NCBI GenBank assembly: GCA_001971685.1 | Contig: CP019326.1 | Span: forward strand, 2,604,001-2,668,000 | Direction of reading: 5' to 3' | Source of the DNA: Halomonas sp. 1513 | GTDB taxonomy: Bacteria > Pseudomonadota > Gammaproteobacteria > Pseudomonadales > Halomonadaceae | Length of the DNA stretch: 64,000 bases | Position numbers and translations under genes: made by a program | In this document: positions 8,096 through 17,554 of the stretch, piece by piece | Layout: every line of letters begins with the position of its first letter | Position numbering within the stretch: position 1 is the first letter of the stretch | Notes under the pieces: generated by a model | What the model saw: the letters and a program-made list of their open reading frames with translations, nothing else | Told to the model about the DNA's origin: nothing | Databases searched by the model: none

Positions 8096-9511
8096 TCACT
8101 CGCTGGCGTCGAGGCGCAGTGCCACGAACAGCGAGCGGCCGTCTCGATAGAGCCGCACCGGCACGGCGCGATCACTGTCGATGGCCTCGACGACCTCGAG
8201 CAGCCGCTGCGGTGAATCGATGGCCTGCTGGTCCAGCGAAACGATCACGTCGCCGGGACGAATACCTGCGGCGGCGGCGGCCCCTTCGGGGTCGACCTCG
8301 CGGACCTGGACGCCGCCCTCGATGTCGAGGCGCTCGCGCTCGGTGGCATCCAGCTCGGTCACGCGCAGGCCCAGGCGCGCCTGACGATCGCTGGTATCCT
8401 CTTCGACAGCAGCCTCGCCGTTGGCCTCCGGCCAGCGACCCACGGTAACGTCCTGCGAGCGCTGCTCGCCATCGCGCATCAAGGTCAGCTCGACGTCATT
8501 GCCCGGGCTGACCCGACCGATCAGGCGCGGCAGCGTGGTGGATGACTCGACTTCCTCGCCGTCGACTTCGAGAATCACGTCGCCGGCACGCAGACCGCTT
8601 TGGGCGGCCGGGCCTTCCGGGTCGAGGTCGGCAATCAAGGCACCGCTCGGGCTATCCATGCCGAACGACTCGGCCAGATCTCGAGATACCGGCTGGATAA
8701 CCACGCCCAGCCAACCGCGGCTGACACGGCCGTCATCGCGCAGCTGGTCGGCGATGTCCATCGCCACGCTGATCGGAATGGCGAAAGACACGCCCATGAA
8801 GCCGCCGCTGCGGGTAAAGATCTGCGAGTTGATACCCACCACTTCACCGTCGAGATTGAACAGCGGGCCACCGGAGTTGCCCGGGTTGATCGCCACGTCG
8901 GTCTGGATGAACGGCACGTAGGCATCGCGCGGCAAGGTGCGGTTGATGGCACTGACGATGCCCGCGGTCACCGAATGATCGAAGCCGAACGGCGAACCGA
9001 TGGCGGCGACCCACTCACCGACACGCAGATGATCGGAGTTGCCCAGCGTCAGAGTTGGCAGGCCCTCGCCGTCCACCTTGAGCAGCGCCACGTCGGTCTC
9101 GCTATCCGCCCCGATCAACTCGGCCTCGAGTTCGCGGCGATCATTGAGTCGCACCAGAATCTCGTCGGCGCCATCGACCACGTGGGCGTTGGTCAGAATA
9201 TAGCCGTCCTCGCTGATGATGAAACCCGATCCCAGCGACTGGCGCTCCTGGCTACGGCCACGCCCCTGCCCCGGCGGACTCGGGAACTGATCGCCGAAGA
9301 AGTGGCGGAATATCTCAGGAATGTCCTGGCCACCGAACTGCTCGCTACGCGACGGTACCGCGCGGGTGCTGGCGATATTGACCACGGCGGGCGCGGCCTC
9401 TTCCACCAGTTCGGTAAAGTCCGGAAGGCCGCGAGCCTGAGCGGACTGCCAGGCGAAGGCGGCTATCATCAATAGCAACCACAGCGATAGATGTCGTGTC
9501 GTGCGTTTCAT
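8096..9511 (-). CDS. mucD: Periplasmic serine protease MucD (DegP/DegQ family)
   Basis: 471 residues from the ATG at 9511, which has AGGAG six bases upstream; the frame extends further upstream without support. An N-terminal signal peptide (about 1-26, cleaved near AQA-RG) exports it. The trypsin-like triad is H110 (LTNAHVVDG), D140 (DSETDVALL) and S213 (NPGNSGGPL). Two PDZ domains follow. It degrades misfolded periplasmic proteins and dampens sigma-E signalling in the pseudomonad AlgU system. It follows rseB with a 112-bp gap; the mucC gene found between mucB and mucD in Pseudomonas is absent. Confidence 0.95.
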   Translation of the reverse strand: MKRTTRHLSLWLLLMIAAFAWQSAQARGLPDFTELVEEAAPAVVNIASTRAVPSRSEQFGGQDIPEIFRHFFGDQFPSPPGQGRGRSQERQSLGSGFIISEDGYILTNAHVVDGADEILVRLNDRRELEAELIGADSETDVALLKVDGEGLPTLTLGNSDHLRVGEWVAAIGSPFGFDHSVTAGIVSAINRTLPRDAYVPFIQTDVAINPGNSGGPLFNLDGEVVGINSQIFTRSGGFMGVSFAIPISVAMDIADQLRDDGRVSRGWLGVVIQPVSRDLAESFGMDSPSGALIADLDPEGPAAQSGLRAGDVILEVDGEEVESSTTLPRLIGRVSPGNDVELTLMRDGEQRSQDVTVGRWPEANGEAAVEEDTSDRQARLGLRVTELDATERERLDIEGGVQVREVDPEGAAAAAGIRPGDVIVSLDQQAIDSPQRLLEVVEAIDSDRAVPVRLYRDGRSLFVALRLDASE

Positions 9512-9623
9512 AAGGTGCTCCTGCGACGGCGTTGAAACACTCAGCGTTGGTATAGTCGGCGAAGCGCCGGGCAAGACGCTTCATCGGGAGACGGCAGCAC
9601 ATTGGCGCTGACGCTGGCTGGCA

Positions 9624-10739
9624 TCACGGTGGCGACTCCTGCGCGCGATGATCGCCCTCCACCGCCAGGCGCTCGGGATGCCACTCGATCTGCTCGACGA
9701 TTCTGAGCAGCACCTGCGGCGGCAGCTCGCCCATGGCGACGATCTGCATGGTTTGGCCGCCGACGTCATCATGACGCACCGCCGCATAGGAGATGCCCAG
9801 GCGGTGCATGCCCGGCGACAGTACCTGCCCATCGTCGTCGAGCGGCTCGACGAACAGGCTCAAACTGGATAGGCCGTCGCTGAACAGACGGTGGCCCACG
9901 GCATCGTCATGCACGCTGCTGCGGGTCGAGACCGGCTGTGGCTCATAGCCCGGCGGCAGCCAGCCCGGTACCCAAGGGTCAGGCGGCGCCTGGCGCAGCT
10001 CGTCGAGCCGCACGTGGCCGTCGTGTAGATAGGCGCGTTCGAGGTCGGTGATCTGGAAGGTCTCCAGCACACGCCCGTTGTCGTCCAGCAGCAGCTGCTT
10101 GAGCGGTAGCGCCGTGGCGCGATCCAGCCACAGGCGATGGCCGTAGCGCATGCTGTCAAGCGGCTCTATGTCGAGGCGCACCGCGTGGCGCCCGGCAATA
10201 CGCTCCTCGCCATCGAGGCGCAGTCGGTAGTGATCGCTGAGATGCGTCATGATGGCGGTAGGCGATGCCGGCACCTCGCTGCCCTCCTCCGCCCAGCCGC
10301 CACGACCGATACGACCGCGGCGCTCGAAGACCAGCGGCGGGCCGTCCAGGAACTGGGCCACTTCGCGCTCGACGCCATCTTCCACTTCATGGGAGAGCGC
10401 CAGGGTTCTGACCCCATCGCTGCTGATGCGCACCGCCCGGGCGTGAAACACGTAGCAGTGATTGGCCCACAGGCTGTACTCGAACCACCCCTCTGCAGAA
10501 TCAGGCGCCGCGACGCCATCGAGCACCGAGCAATCGAAGCCGGCCTCGCTGTCCCAGGCAGCCGCCAGGGCTTCCTGGCCAGAGGGGGCGTCGGCCGAGA
10601 CAGGGGCGTTGAGCCCCATCAATGCCAACGCCGCTGCGGCCAACAGCTGGCCACAGCGGCGAGGTAAAACGGAGGATAGCGTCTGCTGCGACGCGCGCAG
10701 CGGATGACGGAAATTCACGGTCATCCCTGCCCTCATCAA
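9624..10739 (-). CDS. rseB: Sigma-E regulatory protein RseB (MucB)
   Basis: 371 residues with an N-terminal hydrophobic export signal at about residues 31-50. The mature part has the MucB/RseB layout: a LolA-like N-terminal lobe (about 70-230, including the GYGHRLWLDRATALPLKQLL-type beta region) and a C-terminal lobe. RseB binds the periplasmic side of RseA and shields it from DegS cleavage; lipopolysaccharide intermediates displace it. The ATG at 10739 overlaps the rseA stop by 4 bp (ATGA), so the two are translationally coupled. Confidence 0.92.
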   Translation of the reverse strand: MMRAGMTVNFRHPLRASQQTLSSVLPRRCGQLLAAAALALMGLNAPVSADAPSGQEALAAAWDSEAGFDCSVLDGVAAPDSAEGWFEYSLWANHCYVFHARAVRISSDGVRTLALSHEVEDGVEREVAQFLDGPPLVFERRGRIGRGGWAEEGSEVPASPTAIMTHLSDHYRLRLDGEERIAGRHAVRLDIEPLDSMRYGHRLWLDRATALPLKQLLLDDNGRVLETFQITDLERAYLHDGHVRLDELRQAPPDPWVPGWLPPGYEPQPVSTRSSVHDDAVGHRLFSDGLSSLSLFVEPLDDDGQVLSPGMHRLGISYAAVRHDDVGGQTMQIVAMGELPPQVLLRIVEQIEWHPERLAVEGDHRAQESPP

Positions 10740-11452
10740 CGCTGACCCAGGGTCTCGAGTCCCGATGCGCGCAGCAGCGGCATCCAGGCGTCACCGCTGC
10801 GATAGGCCGCGCCCTCGGCATGACGGTCGAGATAAGACTGCAGCAGCTGCGCCTGCTCCTGATCGCCACGCTGGGACTGTCGCGAACTGGGCGCCATGAA
10901 CATTGGCATCTCGGCGGAGGCCCCCACGGTCATCACGCCGCTGCTGCCACCCTGGGCGGGAGCCTGGAACATAGGCAGGTCGACCAGTGACGGGCGCGAG
11001 ACCGAGGCGCCGGCGTTACCCGCCCCCGCGGTGGCCGGCACCGCCTGGGCGGCCCCTTCGGCACCGCTGCCACCGGCCAGCGTCGGCTGACTGGCCGTGC
11101 CATCTGCGTCGCTGCCGTGATAGACCTGCACCCCGGTAATCACCATCAGCGAGACGGCGGCGGCGATCGCCGCGCTACCGGTAAACGACAAGCCACTGCG
11201 CTTGCGCGCCAACGGCTTCTCGATGGCGGGCAGCGGCTCTTCCGCGATCCTGGCCATGATGCCTGCTGAGAGATCGGTGCTGACATCGACATCACGATCG
11301 CGCTGCATGAGGCTACGGGCAAGATGGTAGCGACGCCAGGCGTCGGCATCATCGCTATGACCCTCGAGCGACTTGAGCACGCGACGCAGCTCGAGCTCAT
11401 CACCCTCGTCATCCATCAGAGCAGATAACGACTCTCGTGCCTGTTGATCCAT
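10736..11452 (-). CDS. rseA: Anti-sigma-E factor RseA (MucA)
   Basis: 238 residues. The N-terminal cytosolic anti-sigma domain (ESLSALMDDEGDELELRRVL, then DAWRRYHLARSLM) is the RseA/MucA signature. One transmembrane helix lies at about 93-111. The periplasmic part is rich in Ala, Gly and Ser and ends SGLETLGQR. It holds RpoE at the membrane until DegS/RseP-type proteolysis. Unlike the usual short gap, 209 bp separate it from rpoE; a GAGGG ribosome site precedes the ATG. Confidence 0.92.
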   Translation of the reverse strand: MDQQARESLSALMDDEGDELELRRVLKSLEGHSDDADAWRRYHLARSLMQRDRDVDVSTDLSAGIMARIAEEPLPAIEKPLARKRSGLSFTGSAAIAAAVSLMVITGVQVYHGSDADGTASQPTLAGGSGAEGAAQAVPATAGAGNAGASVSRPSLVDLPMFQAPAQGGSSGVMTVGASAEMPMFMAPSSRQSQRGDQEQAQLLQSYLDRHAEGAAYRSGDAWMPLLRASGLETLGQR

Positions 11453-11661
11453 TACTTACACCCTCATCCTCGACAGGGCCTGACGCCCATTGGTCCGTAG
11501 AATTCACTGGCCATGCTGGCAGCCATCATGCCGATACCCGTCTCATCTCATTGCCATCGGCGGCGACGCTGCCCCGTTACGACATTGCCCCTGGGCCGCC
11601 AGTGGCGACCAACCTTGTGACGTCATCGGCCGCCAACAGTTCAGCGCCGGGGGCGAAAAAC
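11453..11661. other. 209-bp spacer between rpoE and rseA
   Basis: No reading frame here looks coding. In Pseudomonas and E. coli the sigma and anti-sigma genes are almost contiguous, so the spacer is unusually long. I see no strong promoter or terminator hairpin in it. It may reflect an untranslated regulatory spacer that lets rseA be expressed separately from rpoE. Confidence 0.5.
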
Positions 11662-12267
11662 TCACTCATGGATCATGTCCTGGGTGCGTGCCGTGGTCAC
11701 CAGCGGCTGAATATGTTTATCGACCGCCTCCCGGGCGCGGAAGATCCGCGAACGCACCGTGCCGACCGGGCAATTCATGATGTTGGCGATATCTTCATAG
11801 GAGAGCCCGTCGAGCTCGCGCAGCGTGATGGCGGTGCGCAGGTCCTCGGGCAGGTTCTCGATGGCCTCGAAGACGGAGGCCTCCAACTGGTCACGGGCAA
11901 TCGCCGCTTCCGGGGTTTCGGTATCCGACAGTCGCCCGCTGTGGTCGACGATCTCGGCATCGGCGATGTCGAGGTCACTGCCCGGCGGGCGCCGCCCGCG
12001 CGACACCAGATGATTCTTGGCGGTATTGATGGCGATGCGATACATCCAGGTGTAAAAGGCGCTTTCGGCACGAAACTTGCCCAGCGCGCGGTAGGCCTTG
12101 ATGAACGCCTCCTGCGCCACGTCGTGGACTTCAGCATGATCATGCACGTAGCGGCCGATCAGACCAATGATCTTGTGCTGGTACTTCTTTACCAGCAGAT
12201 CGAAGGCCCGGTTGTCGCCCTGCTGGGCGCGCTCGACGAGTTGCTGATCGGTTTCCCTCGTGCCCAT
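11662..12267 (-). CDS. rpoE: RNA polymerase sigma factor RpoE (AlgU)
   Basis: 201 residues, ECF sigma factor. Region 2 shows FDLLVKKYQHKIIGLIGRYV and the DVAQEAFIKAYRAL/FYTWMYRIAINTAKNHL segments that contact the -10 element; region 4 shows LPEDLRTAITLRELDGLSYE with a helix-turn-helix (IANIMNCPVGTVRSRIFRAR) for the -35. It drives the envelope stress response and, in relatives, exopolysaccharide genes. GGAGGGG lies 4 bases before the ATG. It heads the rpoE-rseA-rseB-mucD locus. I could not find a convincing sigma-E autoregulatory promoter upstream. Confidence 0.97.
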   Translation of the reverse strand: MGTRETDQQLVERAQQGDNRAFDLLVKKYQHKIIGLIGRYVHDHAEVHDVAQEAFIKAYRALGKFRAESAFYTWMYRIAINTAKNHLVSRGRRPPGSDLDIADAEIVDHSGRLSDTETPEAAIARDQLEASVFEAIENLPEDLRTAITLRELDGLSYEDIANIMNCPVGTVRSRIFRAREAVDKHIQPLVTTARTQDMIHE

Positions 12268-12573
12268 TCAACCCCTCCCCGACCGGGAGAGTATCGCGGG
12301 GGGCGTAGCAGGCAGTGCCAGCACAGCGGCAACATAAACGAATCTGGTAGTCATGGCGTCAACCTGGGCCCTGTCAGGCAAGTGTGATGGTTACCCGTAA
12401 GTGTTCCTGTTTATTGGCATTCCATCAAGCAGGGTCTGTCGACCTCAACGACCCGCTGTGACCGGATCGAGGCACGGGAGTTCCATGCCAGCGTTGATTT
12501 TTCAGGCCTCGACGGGCGATAGTAGGGGCACGACTCACCCCCTTCACGCGCGAATCACGTCACAGGTAGCGGC
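12268..12573. other. 306-bp divergent intergenic region rpoE/aroF
   Basis: Holds the divergent promoters of rpoE (minus) and aroF (plus). A GGAACA-like box on the minus strand around 12390-12410 resembles half of a sigma-E promoter, but no matching -10 follows at the right distance. No TyrR-type box (TGTAAA-N6-TTTACA) is visible. No gene seen. Confidence 0.5.
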
Positions 12574-13653
12574 ATGTCACAACAGCAGGTCAACAACCTC
12601 AACGTCCTCGCCCAGGACGTCCTGATCACTCCCGATGCCCTGAAGCAGGAAATTCCCCTGACCGAGGGCGCCGAGCGCACCGTCGTCGACGGTCGCGAGA
12701 CCATTCAGCGTATCCTCGATGGCCGCGACCCGCGTCTGCTGGTGGTCGTCGGCCCATGCTCCATCCATGACGTCGACGCCGCCCTCGACTACGCCCGCCG
12801 CCTGCGGCGGTTGGCCGACCAGGTACAGGATAGCCTGTATATCGTGATGCGCGTCTACTTCGAGAAACCGCGCACCACGGTGGGCTGGAAGGGACTGATC
12901 AACGACCCCCACCTCAACGGCTCGTTCGAGATCGAAGAGGGGCTGCACATCGCCCGCCGGCTACTGGTGGAGCTGGCCGAGATGGGCCTGCCACTGGCCA
13001 CCGAAGCGCTCGATCCGATCTCTCCACAGTATCTGCAGGACTGCATCAGCTGGTCGGCAATCGGCGCACGCACCACCGAGTCCCAGACCCATCGCGAGAT
13101 GGCCTCCGGCCTGTCCTGCCCGGTAGGCTTCAAGAACGGCACCGACGGCAGCCTCGATGTGGCGGTCAACGCCCTGCAGTCGGTGGCGCATCCGCACAAC
13201 TTTCTGGGCATCGACCAGGCCGGCCAGGTCGCCATCATCCGTACCCGCGGCAATGCCTATGGCCACGTGGTGCTGCGTGGCGGCAACGGCAAGCCCAACT
13301 ACGACAGCGTCAGCGTGGCGCTGGCCGAGCAGGAACTGACCCGCGCCGGCGTCACGCCCAACATCATGGTCGACTGCTCGCATGCCAACTCCAACAAGGA
13401 CCCGGCCCTGCAGCCGCTGGTGATGGAGAACGTCACCAATCAGATCCTCGAGGGCAATCGTTCGATCATCGGCCTGATGGTCGAGTCGCACATCGGCTGG
13501 GGCAACCAGAAGATTCCCGATGATCGCAGCCAGCTCAAGTACGGCGTCTCGATCACCGACGCCTGTATCGACTGGGATGCCACCGTCGAGGCCTTCACTG
13601 CCATGAACGAAAAGCTCAAGCCGGTGCTAGCCGCACGTACCAACGCCGCCTGA
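12574..13653 (+). CDS. aroF: 3-deoxy-7-phosphoheptulonate synthase, type I (AroF-like)
   Basis: 359 residues. It condenses phosphoenolpyruvate with erythrose 4-phosphate, the first step of the shikimate pathway. Type I motifs are clear: LLVVVGPCSIHD, MRVYFEKPRTTVGWKGLIND, SAIGARTTESQTHREMASGL, CPVGFKNGTDGS and MVDCSHANSNKD (metal and substrate ligands). The N-terminal VLITPDALKQEIPL and the PLATEALDPISPQYL segment look closer to the tyrosine-sensitive AroF isozyme than to AroG, so feedback by Tyr is inferred. Stand-alone gene flanked by its own terminator. Confidence 0.93.
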   Translation: MSQQQVNNLNVLAQDVLITPDALKQEIPLTEGAERTVVDGRETIQRILDGRDPRLLVVVGPCSIHDVDAALDYARRLRRLADQVQDSLYIVMRVYFEKPRTTVGWKGLINDPHLNGSFEIEEGLHIARRLLVELAEMGLPLATEALDPISPQYLQDCISWSAIGARTTESQTHREMASGLSCPVGFKNGTDGSLDVAVNALQSVAHPHNFLGIDQAGQVAIIRTRGNAYGHVVLRGGNGKPNYDSVSVALAEQELTRAGVTPNIMVDCSHANSNKDPALQPLVMENVTNQILEGNRSIIGLMVESHIGWGNQKIPDDRSQLKYGVSITDACIDWDATVEAFTAMNEKLKPVLAARTNAA

Positions 13654-13664
13654 CCCGCTCGTCG

Positions 13665-13710
13665 CCACAACCCAGCGCGCCCGCCAAATGGCGGGCGCGC
13701 TGGGTTGTGG
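13665..13710. terminator. Bidirectional terminator between aroF and dinG
   Basis: A perfect 21-bp inverted repeat (arms 13665-13685 and 13690-13710) closes on a 4-nt AAAT loop. It sits between the convergent aroF and dinG stop codons. Length and perfection are striking; a poly-T tail is not evident on either side. Confidence 0.75.
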
Positions 13711-13723
13711 CCATCGCTACCGC

Positions 13724-15865
13724 TCAGGGCAGCTGCGCTACGCCGTCGATCTCACGACTGAAAGGCGGTAGCGCATCGAGCAGCGCGCGGCCGTAGCGCC
13801 GCGTCAGCACCCGGCGGTCGAGCAGCGTGATGCGTCCGCTGTCCTGCTCCTTGCGGATCAGCCGGCCGCAGGCCTGGACCAGCTTGATCGAGGCATCGGG
13901 GACACTGATGCGCATGAAGGGGTTGCCGCCGCGGCTCTCGATCCACTCGGCAAGCGTCGCCCCCACCGGATCGTCGGGCACCGAGAACGGCAGCCGGGTG
14001 ATCACCACGTGGGTCAGATAGTCGCCGGGCAGGTCGATCCCCTCGGCAAAGCTGGCCAGACCGAAGATGATACTGCCCTTCCCGGCGTCGACCCGCGCCC
14101 GGTGCCGCTCGATCAACTCGCGCTTGGGCAGGCGATCCTGGGCCAGCACCCGCTCCGTCTGCGCCTTGGGCAGCGCTTTCTCCACCGCGCGCAGCTGCGC
14201 CCGCGACGAAAACAGCATCAGCACCGCCTCACGGCTGTCCAAGCCCTCGATGAAATCGACGATGGCCCGCTCGTGGGCCTCGCGATTGCCGGGGTCCACC
14301 GCTTCGCGTGGCACGCTGAGCACCGCCCGCGAGTAGTCGAAGGGGCTCGGCAGGCGCTGGTAGCGGTAGCGGTTGGCCAGCCCGGCGCGCTCCTGCAGGC
14401 GCTCGAAGCGGCCCAGCGCGGTCAGCGTGGCAGAGGTCACCACCGCGCCGTAGCAGCTGCCCCACAGCGTCCGCGCCAGGGTGTGGGCGGCGGAGACCGG
14501 GCTTGCCGAATAGACCAGCTCGGGCTCGCCGGCCACCGGCTCGAAGGTCAGCCAGCGCGCTCGCGGCGGCTCGGCCGGGTCGTCCTCCTCGCTCATCGCC
14601 AGCCACAGGGCATGCGCCTCGAGGGCGCGACCGTGCAGCAGCGCGATCAGCGGCAACCAGGGTTCGGCCTGCTCCTTGGGTAGCCCGGTGTGCTTGTCCG
14701 GGTCGAGGCTCTCGCGCAGGATATCGGCCATGCTCTCGAGGTTGCGCGCCAGGGCGGCGAACACCACCACCAGGGCGCTGGCCTGCTCGCGCAGCGGCAG
14801 CGGCGCGCGCCCCATCTCGAAACGGTGGTGGCGGCTCTCGTCGCCGCTGCCCTGGGGTAGCTCGGCGAGCTGATGCCCCAGCGCCATGACCTCGCCCAGC
14901 CGCGGCTCGATCGCCGCGATGGCCTCGGGAAAGCCGGCCAGCAGCCGCGCCAGGGTAGGCTGCACGGCGAGTGCCGCATTCAGCTCGGTAAGCGATTTCT
15001 TCAGCGTCCTCAACCAGCGCAGCGCACCGTTGACGGCGAAGCGGTGGGTAAAGTGCTCCACCGCCTTGTCCGGCAGGTGGTGGCCCTCGTCGAAGACATA
15101 GATGCAGTCGGCGGGCTTGGGCAGCACCATGCCGCCGCCCAGCGACAGGTCGGCCAGCACCAGGTCGTGGTTGGCGACAATGATGTCGGCGCTGTCGAGG
15201 TGGCGGCGGGCACGAAAGAAGGCGCAGGCGTTGAAGTGCCCGCAGCGGCGGTTGGTGCACTGGCGGTGATCGGTGGTCAGCCGCCGCCACTGCGGATCGG
15301 CAATGCTCACCGGCCAGCTGTCGCGGTCGCCGGCCCAGCGGCCGCTACCGTAGGCCTCGGCGAGCTCCTTGACCAGGGCATGGAAGTCGTCGCCGTCGCG
15401 CGCCTCCATGGCCTGCTCGAACAGCGATAGCGTGGGGTTGTCCTCGACGCCGTCGAGGGCCTTCTCGAGGTTGGCCACGCACAGGTAGCGACCGCGCCCC
15501 TTGGCCAGGGCATAGTCGAAGCTCAGCCCACTGTGGGCCTTGAGCGACGGCAGGTCCTGATGCAGCACCTGCTCCTGCAGTGCCACCGTGGCCGTCGAAA
15601 TCACCAGTCGCTTGCCGCGCGCCTGGGCCACCGGCAGCGCGGCCAGCAGGTAGGCCAGGGTCTTGCCGGTGCCGGTGCCCGCCTCGAGCACGCAGACGTG
15701 CTCATCGCTGACCCGCTTGCCGCTGTCGTCGGCCTCGATGCCCGCCAGGGTGCGGGCGATCTCGGCGATCATCAGCCGCTGGCCGTAGCGCGGCGTCAGC
15801 TCAAGCCCCTCGAGGACGCGGCGATAGGCGGTCTGGATATCGCCCTTCAGGGCCTCATCGAGCAT
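13724..15865 (-). CDS. dinG: ATP-dependent DNA helicase DinG
   Basis: 713 residues, XPD/Rad3-like superfamily 2 helicase. Walker A is at about 62-69 (AGTGTGKT), the DEGH Walker B box at about 259-262, and four cysteines for the [4Fe-4S] cluster are at about C129, C203, C208 and C214 (QCTNRRCGHFNAC). Helicase C motifs near the end include QACGRLIRKEQDSGRI. It unwinds 5'-overhang DNA, R-loops and D-loops. It follows rhlB with an 8-bp gap, so the pair is probably one transcription unit. I see no LexA box directly before it, unlike SOS-regulated E. coli dinG. Confidence 0.93.
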   Translation of the reverse strand: MLDEALKGDIQTAYRRVLEGLELTPRYGQRLMIAEIARTLAGIEADDSGKRVSDEHVCVLEAGTGTGKTLAYLLAALPVAQARGKRLVISTATVALQEQVLHQDLPSLKAHSGLSFDYALAKGRGRYLCVANLEKALDGVEDNPTLSLFEQAMEARDGDDFHALVKELAEAYGSGRWAGDRDSWPVSIADPQWRRLTTDHRQCTNRRCGHFNACAFFRARRHLDSADIIVANHDLVLADLSLGGGMVLPKPADCIYVFDEGHHLPDKAVEHFTHRFAVNGALRWLRTLKKSLTELNAALAVQPTLARLLAGFPEAIAAIEPRLGEVMALGHQLAELPQGSGDESRHHRFEMGRAPLPLREQASALVVVFAALARNLESMADILRESLDPDKHTGLPKEQAEPWLPLIALLHGRALEAHALWLAMSEEDDPAEPPRARWLTFEPVAGEPELVYSASPVSAAHTLARTLWGSCYGAVVTSATLTALGRFERLQERAGLANRYRYQRLPSPFDYSRAVLSVPREAVDPGNREAHERAIVDFIEGLDSREAVLMLFSSRAQLRAVEKALPKAQTERVLAQDRLPKRELIERHRARVDAGKGSIIFGLASFAEGIDLPGDYLTHVVITRLPFSVPDDPVGATLAEWIESRGGNPFMRISVPDASIKLVQACGRLIRKEQDSGRITLLDRRVLTRRYGRALLDALPPFSREIDGVAQLP

Positions 15866-15873
15866 GGGAGCGC

Positions 15874-17148
15874 CTACAGCAACCCTTCGGGCGGATGCTC
15901 GCAGGGCAGCTTGTCGTTGATATAGCGCTCGATCTCGGGCAGCGAGAAGGCATCCTCTTCGCCGACGAAGCTGATCGATACACCCTTGGCGCCGGCGCGA
16001 CCGGTGCGGCCGATGCGGTGCACGTAGTCTTCCGGATCCTCCGGCAGGGTGTAGTTGATCACGTGGCTGACGTCGTCGATATGGATGCCGCGCCCGGCCA
16101 CGTCGGTGGCCACCAGCACCTGCACGTCGCCCTCACGGAAGCGCTCGAGGGTCTTGATGCGCTGGGCCTGCGGCACATCGCCGGAGAGCATCGCCACATT
16201 GATATCGGCTTTCCTGAGCAGCTCATCGAGCTTGCGCACCAGGTCGCGGCGGTTGCCGAACACCATCACCCGCTCGAAGCTCTCCTGCTTGAGCAGATTG
16301 ATCAGCAGGCGCTGCTTGTCGTCGTCGCCGACCATGTAGACGCGCTGGTCGATGTCGGCGGCGTTCTCCACCGTGACTTCGATCTCGACGTGGGCCGGAT
16401 TCTCGGTCCACTGGCTGGCCAGGTTGAGGATGTCCTCGGTGAAGGTCGCCGAGAACAGGAAGGTCTGACGCTCCTCCTTCTTGGGCGTATGCCGGATGAT
16501 GCGCTTGACGTCGGGAATGAAGCCCATCGACAGCATGCGATCGGCCTCGTCGAGCACCAGCACCTCGACCTGGGTCAGGTCGACGTCACGCTTTTCATGG
16601 AAGTCGAGCAGCCGTCCCGGCGTGGCGACCAGGATATCCAGGTTCTTGCCCAGGTTATCGCGCTGCTTCTGGTAGTCCATGCCGCCTACCACGCTTGCCA
16701 CGTTGAGGTCGGTGAAGCGCGCCAGTGCCTTGGCATCCTTCTCGATCTGCAGCGCCAGCTCGCGCGTCGGCGCAACGATCAGGGCGCGCGGCGCACCGGG
16801 CTTCTGACCATTGGGCGTCTCCTCCTCGAGGAAATAGGCCAGGATCGACATCAGGAATGCCGCGGTCTTGCCGGTACCGGTCTGGGCCTTGCCGACGATA
16901 TCGCCGCCGAGCAGGGTCTGGGCCAGCGCCTCGGCCTGGATCGGCGTGCAGTATTCGAAGCCCTGGGCATGGATCGCGCGCATCAGCGGCAGCGGCAGAT
17001 CGAAGTCGTGGAAGCGCCACTTGCCCGCCACCGGCGGGACCTGGAACTGTCGCAGATCCCAGCTGGATTGCGACTTGCGCGGCTTGCGGCGACGACGCTT
17101 GGGCTTGCGGTTCTGGGCCGGTGCGGTGGTCTTTTCCGACTCGCTCAT
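15874..17148 (-). CDS. rhlB: DEAD-box ATP-dependent RNA helicase RhlB
   Basis: 424 residues. The N-terminus is a basic tail ([11 protein letters not shown] at about 15-25). Helicase motifs: Q motif ([13 protein letters not shown]), Walker A at 88-95 (AQTGTGKT), [13 protein letters not shown] in [14 protein letters not shown] in LFSATF, and [10 protein letters not shown]. RhlB unwinds structured RNA for the RNase E degradosome; rne is elsewhere in this window. The basic N-terminal extension resembles pseudomonad RhlB more than the E. coli form. A TACAAT -10-like hexamer (plus-strand ATTGTA near 17223) lies about 75 bp upstream on the minus strand, without a clear -35. Confidence 0.88.
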   Translation of the reverse strand: MSESEKTTAPAQNRKPKRRRRKPRKSQSSWDLRQFQVPPVAGKWRFHDFDLPLPLMRAIHAQGFEYCTPIQAEALAQTLLGGDIVGKAQTGTGKTAAFLMSILAYFLEEETPNGQKPGAPRALIVAPTRELALQIEKDAKALARFTDLNVASVVGGMDYQKQRDNLGKNLDILVATPGRLLDFHEKRDVDLTQVEVLVLDEADRMLSMGFIPDVKRIIRHTPKKEERQTFLFSATFTEDILNLASQWTENPAHVEIEVTVENAADIDQRVYMVGDDDKQRLLINLLKQESFERVMVFGNRRDLVRKLDELLRKADINVAMLSGDVPQAQRIKTLERFREGDVQVLVATDVAGRGIHIDDVSHVINYTLPEDPEDYVHRIGRTGRAGAKGVSISFVGEEDAFSLPEIERYINDKLPCEHPPEGLL

Positions 17149-17317
17149 AGGCTGTGATTCTGTCCGTAATGTCTGTGGATGTGATACGCGCCCAAACCTG
17201 TCTGGACGTTTTCAAGCGGCCTATTGTAGCAGCCATTGACGATCAGGGCGCCCCCGGCTGTGTGGTACCCGCCGCGCCTGTTAGAATGGCGCCACACAGT
17301 ATAGGGAGTCATGCGTC

Positions 17318-17554
17318 ATGACACGCAGGAAGAAGACCCGTTCGCTGGCCGACAAGGTGACGCTGCGCACCGGCAAGCGCAAGGATTTCAAGAAATGGCG
17401 CCACGAGAACCCCGACCAGGTCACCTCGTCGCGCCGCTTCACCGAAAAGAAGCGCCAGCAGCGCAAGCTGCAGGCGGTTCGCAAGCTGGCGCGTCAGCAG
17501 CAGGCGCCGAGCATCCAGGTGCATCCCGAACGCGCCCCGGAGCGCGACGACTGA
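17318..17554 (+). CDS. Small, highly basic conserved-looking protein of unknown function
   Basis: 78 residues beginning MTRRKKTRSLADKVTLRTGKR, with more than a third Lys, Arg or Gln and no membrane segment. I do not recognise the family. It is credible as a gene because its stop codon overlaps the xthA start by one base (TGATG), the codon use matches the neighbours, and GGGAG precedes the ATG by about 12 bases. The charge suggests binding to nucleic acid or ribosomes, but that is inference. A TAGAAT -10-like hexamer is at 17282-17287. Confidence 0.7.
   Translation: MTRRKKTRSLADKVTLRTGKRKDFKKWRHENPDQVTSSRRFTEKKRQQRKLQAVRKLARQQQAPSIQVHPERAPERDD

Noticed and set aside
12385..12415. Sigma-E autoregulatory promoter before rpoE
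   Set aside because: A GGAACA-like -35 is present but no suitable -10 follows at 15-17 bp; not enough to report as a feature.
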